Positions 1 to 5,512 of a stretch of DNA of 16,632 bases are shown here, piece after piece. Source of the stretch: Candidatus Hadersleviella danica. GTDB lineage: Bacteria > Chloroflexota > Anaerolineae > Promineifilales > Promineifilaceae. Below the pieces are notes generated by a model, which made no database searches, was not told the DNA's origin, and saw only the letters and a list, made by a program, of their open reading frames with translations. The translations under genes and the position numbers were made by a program. Numbering within the stretch: the stretch's first letter is position 1; each line of letters begins with the position of its first letter. The stretch spans positions 1 through 16,632 of the forward strand of contig JADJSZ010000094.1 in NCBI GenBank assembly GCA_016711405.1, written 5' to 3'.

Positions 1-138
1 CGTGCTATCCCATGACTTGCCCATAAATCCAAGTTCATAGGGTGGGTCGCAAACAATCGAATCAAAGTGATTGTCAGGGTATTTTTTTAGCACTTCGCGG
101 TTGTCCCCGTGGTGCAATGTGTAGCGGCTATTTTCCAT
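1..138 (-). CDS. Site-specific DNA methyltransferase, N-terminal part (partial)
   Basis: The minus strand reads from an ATG at 138 off the left edge of the window, giving 46 residues. It contains the sequence FDSIVCDPPYELGF. DPPY is the catalytic motif IV of amino-methyltransferases that modify adenine N6 or cytosine N4, and the preceding YTLHHGDNREVL resembles the usual start of this family. An AAAGGA Shine-Dalgarno lies about 8 bases before the ATG. It follows the 63-aa gene by 26 bases and probably shares its promoter. In phages such solitary enzymes usually protect the genome from restriction or influence packaging or expression. Target specificity and subclass cannot be read from this fragment. 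The DPPY assignment is secure; the biological role is inferred. Confidence 0.88.
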   Translation of the reverse strand, partial: MENSRYTLHHGDNREVLKKYPDNHFDSIVCDPPYELGFMGKSWDST

Positions 139-164
139 GAGCAATTCCTTTGTGAGTGTGGGGG

Positions 165-356
165 TTATTCGACACCCATCTTGGCAAACATGCCGTGCCC
201 GACTGCTATCTCTGCACCGCTCTTGGGGCAGTCGAAAAGCAGGCGGCGCAATTCTTTCACCGTCATTTCTTGGTCGGAGATGTGAAAGAGAATTTGGCGC
301 AGTTCGTCGGCCGTGATGGTGGCAACTTCTTGGGTTTGGGGGTTGATTGTGGACAT
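165..356 (-). CDS. Small hypothetical phage protein (63 aa)
   Basis: I do not recognise this 63-residue protein. It begins MSTINPQ and has a predicted amphipathic helical stretch, TADELRQILFHI, followed by MTVKELRRLLF, then a short C-terminal part ending KMGVE. It has no membrane segment or cysteine cluster. An AGCGAGG ribosome site precedes the ATG, and a minus-strand promoter lies about 40 bases upstream. It is followed by the methyltransferase in the same direction, so the two are probably co-transcribed, apart from the structural genes. A longer plus-strand frame covers the same bases, but it has no promoter or ribosome site and its translation looks like a shadow. It could be an accessory partner of the methyltransferase or an unrelated early gene. 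Confidence 0.7.
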   Translation of the reverse strand: MSTINPQTQEVATITADELRQILFHISDQEMTVKELRRLLFDCPKSGAEIAVGHGMFAKMGVE

Positions 357-376
357 GATACCTCGCTTGCTGATAC

Positions 377-390
377 TGAACTTTCTGAAC
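377..390 (+). repeat. 14-bp element TGAACTTTCTGAAC, copy 1
   Basis: Tandem half-sites TGAAC-TTTC-TGAAC. The identical 14-mer recurs at 5230-5243, and a diverged copy lies at 5338-5351. This copy covers the expected start point of the minus-strand promoter at 397-425, where a bound protein could block transcription. Operator function is inferred. Confidence 0.6.
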
Positions 391-396
391 TATCTA

Positions 397-425
397 ATCA
401 TACCAAAACGTTACATACAGGGCAA
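397..425 (-). promoter_or_regulatory. Minus-strand sigma-70-type promoter for the 63-aa gene and methyltransferase
   Basis: Read on the minus strand: -35 TTGCCC (425-420), a 17-base spacer, and -10 TATGAT (402-397). The -10 matches the consensus at 5 of 6 positions and the -35 at 4 of 6. The start point would fall near 390, about 34 bases before the ATG at 356. The -35 lies inside an inverted repeat at 420-445. Confidence 0.6.
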
Positions 426-445
426 TAGGCACGGCCGTTTTGCCC
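420..445. promoter_or_regulatory. Inverted repeat GGGCAA-N14-TTGCCC, possible operator
   Basis: Perfect 6-base arms at 420-425 and 440-445 flank a centre containing CGGCCG. The left arm coincides with the -35 box of the minus-strand promoter. Related half-sites GGCAA and TTGCC occur in the palindrome at 5386-5400, but with different spacing. Regulatory use is an inference. Confidence 0.3.
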
Positions 446-461
446 CAAATTGGTTTAGTAT

Positions 462-490
462 TTTACAAATCCTGAACTATTCTATACAAT
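462..490 (+). promoter_or_regulatory. Plus-strand sigma-70-type promoter for the packaging/structural operon
   Basis: -35 TTTACA (462-467), exactly 17 bases, -10 TACAAT (485-490), followed by an A-rich start region. The -10 matches 5 of 6 consensus bases and the -35 5 of 6. It stands alone in an AT-rich gap in otherwise G+C-rich DNA, directly before the terminase genes. The transcript would begin near 497 and carry a leader of about 120 bases. Confidence 0.7.
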
Positions 491-572
491 AAAAAGCGGT
501 AGACGGAAAAAATGAGGCAGAATCCAGTTACAGGGGCGGTGTGTTGGGTCACATCGCCCCACTTCCTATGCC

Positions 573-597
573 ACGGCCGACCTTTTTAGGCGGCCGT
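573..597 (+). promoter_or_regulatory. Leader hairpin before the small terminase gene
   Basis: Inverted repeat ACGGCCG (573-579) and CGGCCGT (591-597) around an 11-base loop, followed by a pyrimidine run. It sits in the leader between the promoter at 462-490 and the ATG at 616, and could act as a weak attenuator. It could also be just two copies of the CGGCCG palindrome that is abundant throughout the window. Confidence 0.3.
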
Positions 598-615
598 TTC
601 TTTTCCCCACACCCT

Positions 616-1254
616 ATGGCAGATGCAGGGCGACCCCCCACCATAACCGATGACAGAATACTCAAGCGACTGCTTGAGGCGTTTGAGTGGGGCATGAACC
701 AAAAGGACGCGGCAAGGTACGCGGGCATTGCGCCCCAAACGCTATCGGCCGCGTTACGGCGCGGCCGTGAAGCGGACGAAGAAATGGCCGAGGGCGGGGC
801 GCGGGCTGGCAAAAAGCCGCTTACCAAAGATTGGCCATATGTGAGTTTTTACAGGCGGGTGGGGGAGGCGCGGTCAGTGATGGCGGCGCAAGCGGGGAAA
901 GCGGCCGTGAAACTGCTCAAGGGCGGCCGTAAGGTGACTGAGGTCACAACCGAGATTTACAGCATCATGGAAGCGGGGGAGGGCAAAGAACCCGTATTCG
1001 TGAAAGTAAAAGAGACGCGGGAAAGGCGGGTAGAAGAGTTACCCCCCGATTCGGCCATGACCCGCTTTGTCTTACAGCACAATTGGGGCAAGAGCGACGG
1101 CGCAAGCACGGCCGAAAGCGAGGGCGAGGGCGACACCATCAGCCCCGAACAGGCCGAGCAAGCCATGCAGAAACGGGCGGTGCAAGCGTTCGACGCTTTG
1201 CACTTGTTTGACGGCCTTGTGGAAGGGCAAGGGGAGGATGATACCTATGAGTAG
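616..1254 (+). CDS. terS: Terminase small subunit
   Basis: This 212-residue protein probably binds phage DNA at the packaging start and hands it to the large subunit. The N-terminus (MADAGRPPTITDDRILK) has the GRPP-T pattern typical of small terminases. A helix-turn-helix follows at about residues 28-50 (NQKDAARYAGIAPQTLSAAL). The middle is basic and helical, and the C-terminal tail is acidic. I chose the ATG at 616 because the family starts this way; the frame stays open upstream to a GTG at 541 (237 residues) and an ATG at 568, but that stretch is proline-rich and holds a hairpin. No start has a strong ribosome site, although AGGGG lies before 541. The end overlaps the large terminase start by 8 bases. 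Position and motifs agree; exact family is not certain. Confidence 0.82.
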   Translation: MADAGRPPTITDDRILKRLLEAFEWGMNQKDAARYAGIAPQTLSAALRRGREADEEMAEGGARAGKKPLTKDWPYVSFYRRVGEARSVMAAQAGKAAVKLLKGGRKVTEVTTEIYSIMEAGEGKEPVFVKVKETRERRVEELPPDSAMTRFVLQHNWGKSDGASTAESEGEGDTISPEQAEQAMQKRAVQAFDALHLFDGLVEGQGEDDTYE

Positions 1255-2005
1255 CCAACCACGAACCCCCACCAAACGCTTCCTGTTTCTGACCCAGCAC
1301 CTTGACTTGCCCCGCGCTTCGGGCGTTGACGATGCCCAATGGGAGCATTTTCAAGTGGCTCATTTGTGCGACGATGGGCAGTTCAGGATAGAGGACAAGA
1401 GCCGCCAAATTGCGTGGTCTTTTCTGGTGGCAATGGAAGCCACGGCCGAGGCCATTCTGGAAGGGCAAAGCTCCGTTTTCGTCTCTATCAATCTCGAGGA
1501 GGCCAGCGAAAAAATACGCTATGCCAAATCAGTTTTAGAGAACATCCAAAACTACAGGCTCCCCCAAATCATCCGCGACAACACTTTCGGCCTCGAGTTT
1601 GACAACGGGGCGCGGATTATGTCCCTGCCCTCGAGGGAGCCACGCGGCAAGGCGCGGATGAATGTCTACCTTGACGAGTTTTGTCACATCATGCGGGATA
1701 GGGCGATTTACTCAGCGGCCTTACCCATGATAAGCAAGGGCGGCCGTTTGCGGATTGGTTCAAGCCTGATGGGAGCGAGTGGGCAACATTGGGAAGTCAG
1801 CCAACAACGGTTACGGCCGTATCCGGGCTACACCCGCTCCGTAACCCCGTGGTGGAAAGTCAAGGCGTTTTCCAACGACGTGCGGACGGCTTACCAGCTT
1901 GCGCCCGAACATGCCCACGGCCGAGCGGGTGGAACGATTCGGCAACCAGCGCATTCGGGCAATTCACGACAACATGCACAGCGAAGATTTTCAACGCGAG
2001 TATGA
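1247..2005 (+). CDS. terL: Terminase large subunit, N-terminal ATPase segment (gene interrupted by a frameshift)
   Basis: First open segment of the DNA-packaging motor. The real reading continues only to about 1903, after which the frame moves to the segment ending at 2702. Joined, the protein would be 484 residues. This part carries the ATPase: a deviant Walker A, KSRQIAWS, at residues 51-58, Walker B VYLDEF at 140-145 with D143 and E144, and a following IGSSLMG motif like the coupling motif. A strong GGGGAGG ribosome site lies before the ATG, inside the end of the small terminase gene. The usual glycine before the last two Walker A residues is alanine here. The break is at GCGCCCGAAC (1901-1910); dropping one C gives a continuous reading L-A-P-N-M-P. 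Confidence 0.9.
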   Translation: MSSQPRTPTKRFLFLTQHLDLPRASGVDDAQWEHFQVAHLCDDGQFRIEDKSRQIAWSFLVAMEATAEAILEGQSSVFVSINLEEASEKIRYAKSVLENIQNYRLPQIIRDNTFGLEFDNGARIMSLPSREPRGKARMNVYLDEFCHIMRDRAIYSAALPMISKGGRLRIGSSLMGASGQHWEVSQQRLRPYPGYTRSVTPWWKVKAFSNDVRTAYQLAPEHAHGRAGGTIRQPAHSGNSRQHAQRRFSTRV

Positions 2006-2702
2006 ATGTGTGTACGTGGACGAAACCAGCGCATGGTTCCCTTGGGAGGAGATTCAAGCCATTCAACAGCCCTCCCTCTACACGATTACGGCCGATACAC
2101 GGGGCGAAGCGGTGAGCAAGGCCATGAACGCCATAGCTGAGTTGAAAGCGGCCGTGACGCGGGGCGTGGTGGAAACGGCAATGGCCGTGGGCATAGACGT
2201 AGGGCGCACCCGCAACGCCACTGAAATCTTTGTGGTTGGTTGCACCACAACCGATACCTACCCCTTGCGCCTGACCCTCACCCTTGAAAATGCCAGTTTC
2301 GACACCCAGCTTGCGGTAGCGGCGGCCGTGTTCGACACCTTGCCCATTAAGAAAGGGTACATAGACCAGAACGGTATCGGCCGTAACCTTGCCGAGCGGC
2401 TCGAGAAACGCTTCCCCAGCAAGGTTGAGGGCGTGGATTTTACGGTGCAATCTAAAACGGTTTGGGCGACTGATGCAAAAATGCTTGCCCAACAACTCAA
2501 GGCCATTATCCCCGCTAACAGGGACTTGGCTTACCAGATTCATTCAATTAAGCGCACGATAACGGGCGCGAAAAACATGGTTTTCGACACCGACCGCACC
2601 GAAAAGCACCATGCCGATAAGTTTTGGGCATGGGCGTTGGCTCTTTCGGCCGCACGGGTCAAGGTCATGGTTCCTCGAGAATTTTCTAATCCAAGGCGGT
2701 GA
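1899..2702 (+). CDS. terL: Terminase large subunit, C-terminal nuclease segment
   Basis: Second segment of the large terminase. It is read one base out of frame with the first and is meaningful from about 1905. It carries the RNase H-like headful or cos nuclease that cuts concatemers. The three expected acidic sites are visible: GIDVGRTRN (D317 of the joined protein), YIDQNGIGRN (D373) and HADKFWAWALA (D457). All catalytic residues are kept and the remaining sequence shows no decay, so the single frameshift is more likely a sequence error than a true loss. It ends in TGA, the only annotated gene here to do so, 4 bases before the portal ATG. A gene caller would start this fragment at an artificial TTG or ATG inside the gene. 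Confidence 0.9.
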   Translation: MRPNMPTAERVERFGNQRIRAIHDNMHSEDFQREYECVYVDETSAWFPWEEIQAIQQPSLYTITADTRGEAVSKAMNAIAELKAAVTRGVVETAMAVGIDVGRTRNATEIFVVGCTTTDTYPLRLTLTLENASFDTQLAVAAAVFDTLPIKKGYIDQNGIGRNLAERLEKRFPSKVEGVDFTVQSKTVWATDAKMLAQQLKAIIPANRDLAYQIHSIKRTITGAKNMVFDTDRTEKHHADKFWAWALALSAARVKVMVPREFSNPRR

Positions 2703-2706
2703 CAAG

Positions 2707-3483
2707 ATGATTGAAATTACAAAAGAGATGGATAAGCGGCTGATGGGCATGATAATGGGCGAAGTGGCCAATTACATGCAATCGGTTGCGCCCACTTTGA
2801 GCCAACGGCCGAAACTGGCCGCCATGCAATCCATTGGTGGCTACACGGGCGGGGCGATAAACCGCACAACGCACGGCGGCGATAGGGAGATTGATACCGT
2901 GCTGGGGCGCACAGCAACCGATTCGGCCACGTTTGATGTGTTTATGACGTGGTTCAAGCGCGACCCCGTGGCCAATGCCATGATTAGCAAGCCCGTATCG
3001 GCCACATGGCGACGGCCGCCCCAAATTACCGACGGGGATGCAAACGATACCCCGTTTTGCAAAGGCTGGAAGCAATTGGTCAAGCAAAAGAAGATTTGGA
3101 CAACGTTCCCCCGCCTTGACCGCCTCGCCATGTTGGGCAAGTACGCGGTTTTGCTCATTGGCTTTTCAGATGTCAAGAGCGACGCGGATTTAGCCACGGC
3201 CGTTAAGGAAAAGCAATTCAAGCGCGGTTTGGACGATGTCTACTTTTTGCGGCCGTATGGCGAAGACCAGATTAAGAAGATAACGAACAATGTTGACCCT
3301 TCCAGCCGTCGCTATGGCTTGCCCGAAACCTACACCCTCGTTGAAAGCATTGTCGTTTCCAGTGACGCGGCTCCTACCACCAAAGAGATAGATGTGCATT
3401 GGAGCCGTATCATTCACGCGGCCGATAGCACCATGCAAAGCGGCCTTGGAGGGGATTCCCTTTCTCTTGCCCGTCTTAGATGA
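2707..3483 (+). CDS. Portal protein, N-terminal segment (gene interrupted by a frameshift)
   Basis: First segment of the portal, the dodecameric ring through which DNA enters and leaves the head. The correct reading runs to about 3447. It starts MIEITKEMDKRL after an AAGGCGGTG ribosome site. Features include DPVANAMISKPV and a hydrophobic LAMLGKYAVLLIGF, then YFLRPYGEDQI and VHWSRIIHA. This arrangement is typical of the DUF1073-type (anti-CBASS Acb1-like-associated) portals. At 3441-3455 the frame breaks in GGCCTTGGAGGGG; removing one G gives G-L-E-G-I-P and leads into the second segment. The joined protein would be 478 residues, a normal portal size. Family naming comes from recalled motif resemblance. 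Confidence 0.85.
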   Translation: MIEITKEMDKRLMGMIMGEVANYMQSVAPTLSQRPKLAAMQSIGGYTGGAINRTTHGGDREIDTVLGRTATDSATFDVFMTWFKRDPVANAMISKPVSATWRRPPQITDGDANDTPFCKGWKQLVKQKKIWTTFPRLDRLAMLGKYAVLLIGFSDVKSDADLATAVKEKQFKRGLDDVYFLRPYGEDQIKKITNNVDPSSRRYGLPETYTLVESIVVSSDAAPTTKEIDVHWSRIIHAADSTMQSGLGGDSLSLARLR

Positions 3484-4144
3484 CCTCGAGGATTTGGCCA
3501 AGACCATTGGCGGCGCGGCTGAATCGGTTTGGCGGGCGAGTGGGCAAGATATTGTCATGGCCATGAATGAGGGCTATGAGTTCCCCACCGAAGCCGCCCG
3601 CGAAGATTTTACCGAGCAATTGCGCGACCGTGTCAATCAGCTTGTGCGGTCAATTATCACTACAGGCGGCAATCCCCAAATCGTTCACGCCACGGCCGTT
3701 GACCCGACGGGCATTGTGACCGCCATTTACAAGCGGCTTTCGGGCTACAGTGCCATCCCCTTGCGTATTCTGTTAGGGAGCGAGGCGGGGCGGCTGGCCA
3801 GTGACCAAGACGAAGGGAATTGGGCGGCGCACATTGCGGCGCGGCAAGTGGAGTATGCGGAGGATAGTATCTTGCGGCCGTTCATTGACCAGATGGTTTA
3901 CACGGGGGTATTGCCCGCGCCTGAGAGCGACGAAGGCTACGACGTGGGCACGTATGACCCCAAACACGACGCATGGATTTGGCCGAGCATTGAAGAAGCC
4001 AATGAAATGGAAAAAGCCGAAATTGCGGACAAGCGGGCGAGTGCCATGCAGAAAGCGGCCGATGTCGCGGCCGTCAACGGTTCCTTGGATGACAACGACG
4101 TGCGCGGCTTTGGCGGCTTGCCCCCCCGCGAAGATGAGGCGTAA
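3392..4144 (+). CDS. Portal protein, C-terminal segment
   Basis: Second segment of the portal, meaningful from about 3449 in the shifted frame. It contains FLLPVLDDLEDLAKTIGG, a conserved helical region, and then SGYSAIPLRILLGSEAGRLA, a signature I associate with DUF1073-type portals (IP-x-RILLGSE-x-G-LAS). It continues with QDEGNWAAHIAARQ and a C-terminal acidic tail ending in a basic-to-acidic linker. The stop TAA is followed after 3 bases by the ATG of the head morphogenesis gene, fitting portal and gp7-like minor capsid proteins made together. No further damage is visible in this half, which argues that the upstream shift is recent or artefactual. Confidence 0.85.
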   Translation: MCIGAVSFTRPIAPCKAALEGIPFLLPVLDDLEDLAKTIGGAAESVWRASGQDIVMAMNEGYEFPTEAAREDFTEQLRDRVNQLVRSIITTGGNPQIVHATAVDPTGIVTAIYKRLSGYSAIPLRILLGSEAGRLASDQDEGNWAAHIAARQVEYAEDSILRPFIDQMVYTGVLPAPESDEGYDVGTYDPKHDAWIWPSIEEANEMEKAEIADKRASAMQKAADVAAVNGSLDDNDVRGFGGLPPREDEA

Positions 4145-4147
4145 CCC

Positions 4148-4897
4148 ATGCCCACGCCTGACCTCTCATTCACCCCGCCCAACGACGGCGAAATAGCGGC
4201 CGATGTGCGCCAATCGTTTGCCCGTGTGGAAACGATTGGCCGCGTCATGGCTCTATGGGGCAAGTACGCCTCGTTGAAAGACTTGCCCCGCTATCCGCTC
4301 GACCCGCAAACGGGGCAATTCGTGCAACCAAACGGCCGCTTGCTCCCCTTTGCCGTGGTTCGTGCCAATGTGCAACGGCTGGCCAATGGCGTAGGGCGGG
4401 GCGAATTGGGGGAGATGACCAAGCGGCTCCAAAAGGGCAACGTGCCCCTTGCCGAGTGGTACAGCACCATGCGCGATACCAGCCGTGACGCTTATTTAGC
4501 GGCCGTGCTGGTTGCCTTGGGCGGGATTAGCCGACTGACCGCCACAACGCCCCAAGCGTGGGAGGGGGTGTACCAGCTTGCCGAGTTTCAAGAGCGCAAG
4601 CTCAGGGATATGGCCGTGGATTTGCAACGGGATTGGGAGGGGAAAAACACGGCCGCTTACAGCCGGGCAATCATGTACGGCGCGGCCGTGTATGGCGTGT
4701 TTGGCAACAGCAACCGCTTCTTAATGGACATTTTGGGCTTTAACCAAGAGCGGCGGGTGTTGGCTCCAGCCGAGCATTGTACCGATTGTGTGGGCTATGC
4801 CAGCGTGGGCTGGCGGCCGATAAATTCACTCCCCCCCATTGGCGATAGCAAGTGCCTATCCTATTGCCATTGCAGTTTTAGATTTAGGCGGGTGTAA
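4148..4897 (+). CDS. Minor head protein / head morphogenesis protein (SPP1 gp7-like)
   Basis: A 249-residue protein directly after the portal, the usual place of the SPP1 gp7 or Mu gpF type minor capsid protein that binds the portal and affects head assembly or DNA ejection. Most of it is helical, with LAEWYSTMRDTSRDAYLAA and the segment SRAIMYGAAVYGVFG. The C-terminus has the cysteine cluster seen in this family: H210-C211-x2-C214, then C236, C240 and C242 near the end, which may bind a metal. A GATGAGG sequence overlapping the end of the portal gene is a possible ribosome site. The stop codon lies within a 10-bp hairpin. The call rests on position and the C-terminal cluster; sequence similarity to gp7 is moderate. 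Confidence 0.72.
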   Translation: MPTPDLSFTPPNDGEIAADVRQSFARVETIGRVMALWGKYASLKDLPRYPLDPQTGQFVQPNGRLLPFAVVRANVQRLANGVGRGELGEMTKRLQKGNVPLAEWYSTMRDTSRDAYLAAVLVALGGISRLTATTPQAWEGVYQLAEFQERKLRDMAVDLQRDWEGKNTAAYSRAIMYGAAVYGVFGNSNRFLMDILGFNQERRVLAPAEHCTDCVGYASVGWRPINSLPPIGDSKCLSYCHCSFRFRRV

Positions 4898-4917
4898 CTG
4901 GCCAGACTACGCCCGCC
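4887..4917 (+). terminator. Hairpin over the stop codon of the minor head gene (weak terminator candidate)
   Basis: GGCGGGTGTA (4887-4896) pairs with TACGCCCGCC (4908-4917) over 10 bp, including one G-U pair, around an 11-base loop that is itself partly palindromic (CTGGCCAG). There is no T-run afterwards, so intrinsic termination is doubtful. It may instead protect the 3' end of the upstream message. Confidence 0.35.
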
Positions 4918-4951
4918 TCCCATATATAGATTGTTCCCCTGCTTGTTGCCG

Positions 4952-4981
4952 TTGTCACCTCCTTTTGCAGTGAAGTACAGT
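4952..4981 (+). promoter_or_regulatory. Possible promoter before the small ORF at 5011
   Basis: -35-like TTGTCA (4952-4957), an 18-base spacer, and -10-like TACAGT (4976-4981). The match is modest (5 of 6 and 4 of 6). It lies in the 113-base gene-free gap after the minor head gene. The TCACCTCCTTTT stretch at 4955-4966 is the complement of a strong Shine-Dalgarno. Confidence 0.3.
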
Positions 4982-5010
4982 TCAGATTGTAGCACAAAAT
5001 AAACCAGTCT

Positions 5011-5257
5011 ATGTCTATCAACCACTTAAACCCCCTGACCGCCTCCGATATTTTCAAGCGTGTAACCAATGCCGATAGCGGCCGTGCCTACATGGTGCAA
5101 GCTGACGTATGTGGTCATTGATGGGCAAATCATGGTGCAAACCGTCGCCCCCCACCGCTTCGAGATGAAACAAGGGGTAAGCATGTACGCCGTGTTGGGC
5201 GAGCTGACCGACGCGCTAAATCCTGCTCTTGAACTTTCTGAACCGACTGCGGTATAA
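5011..5257 (+). CDS. Small hypothetical protein, interrupted by a probable frameshift
   Basis: Unrecognised. One frame runs from ATG 5011 to TGA 5119-5121 (36 residues, starting MSINHLNPLTASDIFKRV). The next frame carries 5069-5257 (62 codons if started at 5069, ending ELSEPTAV). The two join naturally if one base near 5107 is extra, giving A-D-Y-V-V-I-D-G and a product of about 81 residues. This is the same plus-one error type as in the large terminase and portal. Content is plausible for a small globular protein: no membrane segment, and motifs such as MVQTVAPHRFEMKQG. There is no clear ribosome site before 5011. Its 3' end overlaps the -35 and -10 boxes of a promoter-like sequence. It could be a small head-completion protein or an accessory gene. 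Confidence 0.5.
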
Positions 5258-5258
5258 T
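5229..5258 (+). promoter_or_regulatory. Promoter overlapping the end of the small ORF
   Basis: -35 TTGAAC (5229-5234), 18 bases, then a perfect -10 TATAAT (5253-5258). The -35 lies inside an exact copy of the 14-bp element TGAACTTTCTGAAC. The predicted start is near 5265, only about 16 bases before a strong terminator, so the product would be an RNA of roughly 60 bases. Confidence 0.5.
5230..5243 (+). repeat. 14-bp element TGAACTTTCTGAAC, copy 2
   Basis: Identical to 377-390. It overlaps the -35 box of the promoter at 5229-5258, a position where a bound protein would compete with or contact RNA polymerase. It also codes for part of the small ORF. Confidence 0.6.
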
Positions 5259-5280
5259 CTTTTTTCAGTCTCCTCTCTGC

Positions 5281-5326
5281 GGCCGTTGGTTAGTGACCCA
5301 AAACTAGCCAACGGCCTATTTTTTTT
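5281..5326 (+). terminator. Strong intrinsic terminator
   Basis: GGCCGTTGGTTAG (5281-5293) pairs with CTAGCCAACGGCC (5304-5316) over 13 bp with one G-U pair and a 10-base loop. A tract TATTTTTTTT (5317-5326) follows. It would end transcription arriving from the packaging and portal genes as well as from the promoter at 5229-5258. Confidence 0.9.
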
Positions 5327-5337
5327 GGCTATTTTTC

Positions 5338-5351
5338 TGAACTTCTTGACC
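5338..5351 (+). repeat. 14-bp element, diverged copy 3 (TGAACTTCTTGACC)
   Basis: Matches the exact element in the first half-site TGAAC and, less closely, in the second (TGACC), with the same 4-base gap. It again overlaps the -35 box of a promoter-like sequence (5346-5374). Confidence 0.45.
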
Positions 5352-5374
5352 TGTTTTTGATTTTCGTTTACACT
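5346..5374 (+). promoter_or_regulatory. Promoter candidate for the capsid/tail operon
   Basis: -35 TTGACC (5346-5351, 5 of 6), exactly 17 bases, -10 TACACT (5369-5374, 4 of 6), in a strikingly T-rich stretch. The start would be near 5381, just upstream of the palindrome at 5386-5400, and the leader would pass through the terminator at 5459-5502 before reaching the protease gene. Confidence 0.5.
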
Positions 5375-5385
5375 ACTATGCGATA

Positions 5386-5400
5386 GGCAAATTGTTTGCC
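5386..5400. promoter_or_regulatory. Palindrome GGCAAA-TTG-TTTGCC, possible operator
   Basis: Perfect 6-base arms around a 3-base centre, starting about 5 bases after the predicted transcription start of the promoter at 5346-5374. This is a typical place for a repressor site. In RNA it could also form a small hairpin. Confidence 0.4.
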
Positions 5401-5458
5401 ACCAATCGAATAACACCAATTCCCGTTAGGCCGTGAATCGGCCGTCTACCACCCAAAA

Positions 5459-5502
5459 GGCGGGCACACAACCAAAAAGTGTTGTGTGCCCGCCTTTTTT
5501 TT
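5459..5502. terminator. Perfect intrinsic terminator before the protease gene (bidirectional by sequence)
   Basis: GGCGGGCACACAAC (5459-5472) pairs perfectly with GTTGTGTGCCCGCC (5481-5494), a 14-bp stem with an 8-base loop, followed by eight T residues (5495-5502) and preceded by AAAA. It stands only 10 bases before the protease ATG at 5513. Any transcript reaching the capsid genes from upstream must read through it. Confidence 0.93.
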
Positions 5503-5512
5503 GTTTCCACCT

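Noticed and set aside
156..428. 90-codon plus-strand ORF at the left edge
   Set aside because: It is antisense to the 63-aa minus-strand gene and lies across the minus-strand promoter. It has no ribosome site and its translation (many His, Gly and Cys) looks like a shadow.
1860..2543. 227-codon minus-strand ORF
   Set aside because: Antisense to the terminase nuclease domain, whose catalytic motifs are clear on the plus strand.
4884..5069. 61-codon minus-strand ORF containing a strong AAAAGGAGGTGA
   Set aside because: The ribosome site lies inside the ORF, not before its start. No suitable start codon follows at normal distance, and the translation resembles no family I know.
5486..5512. GTG start for the protease at 5486
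   Set aside because: It would encode part of the terminator stem and T-run as protein. The ATG at 5513 after the terminator is more likely.
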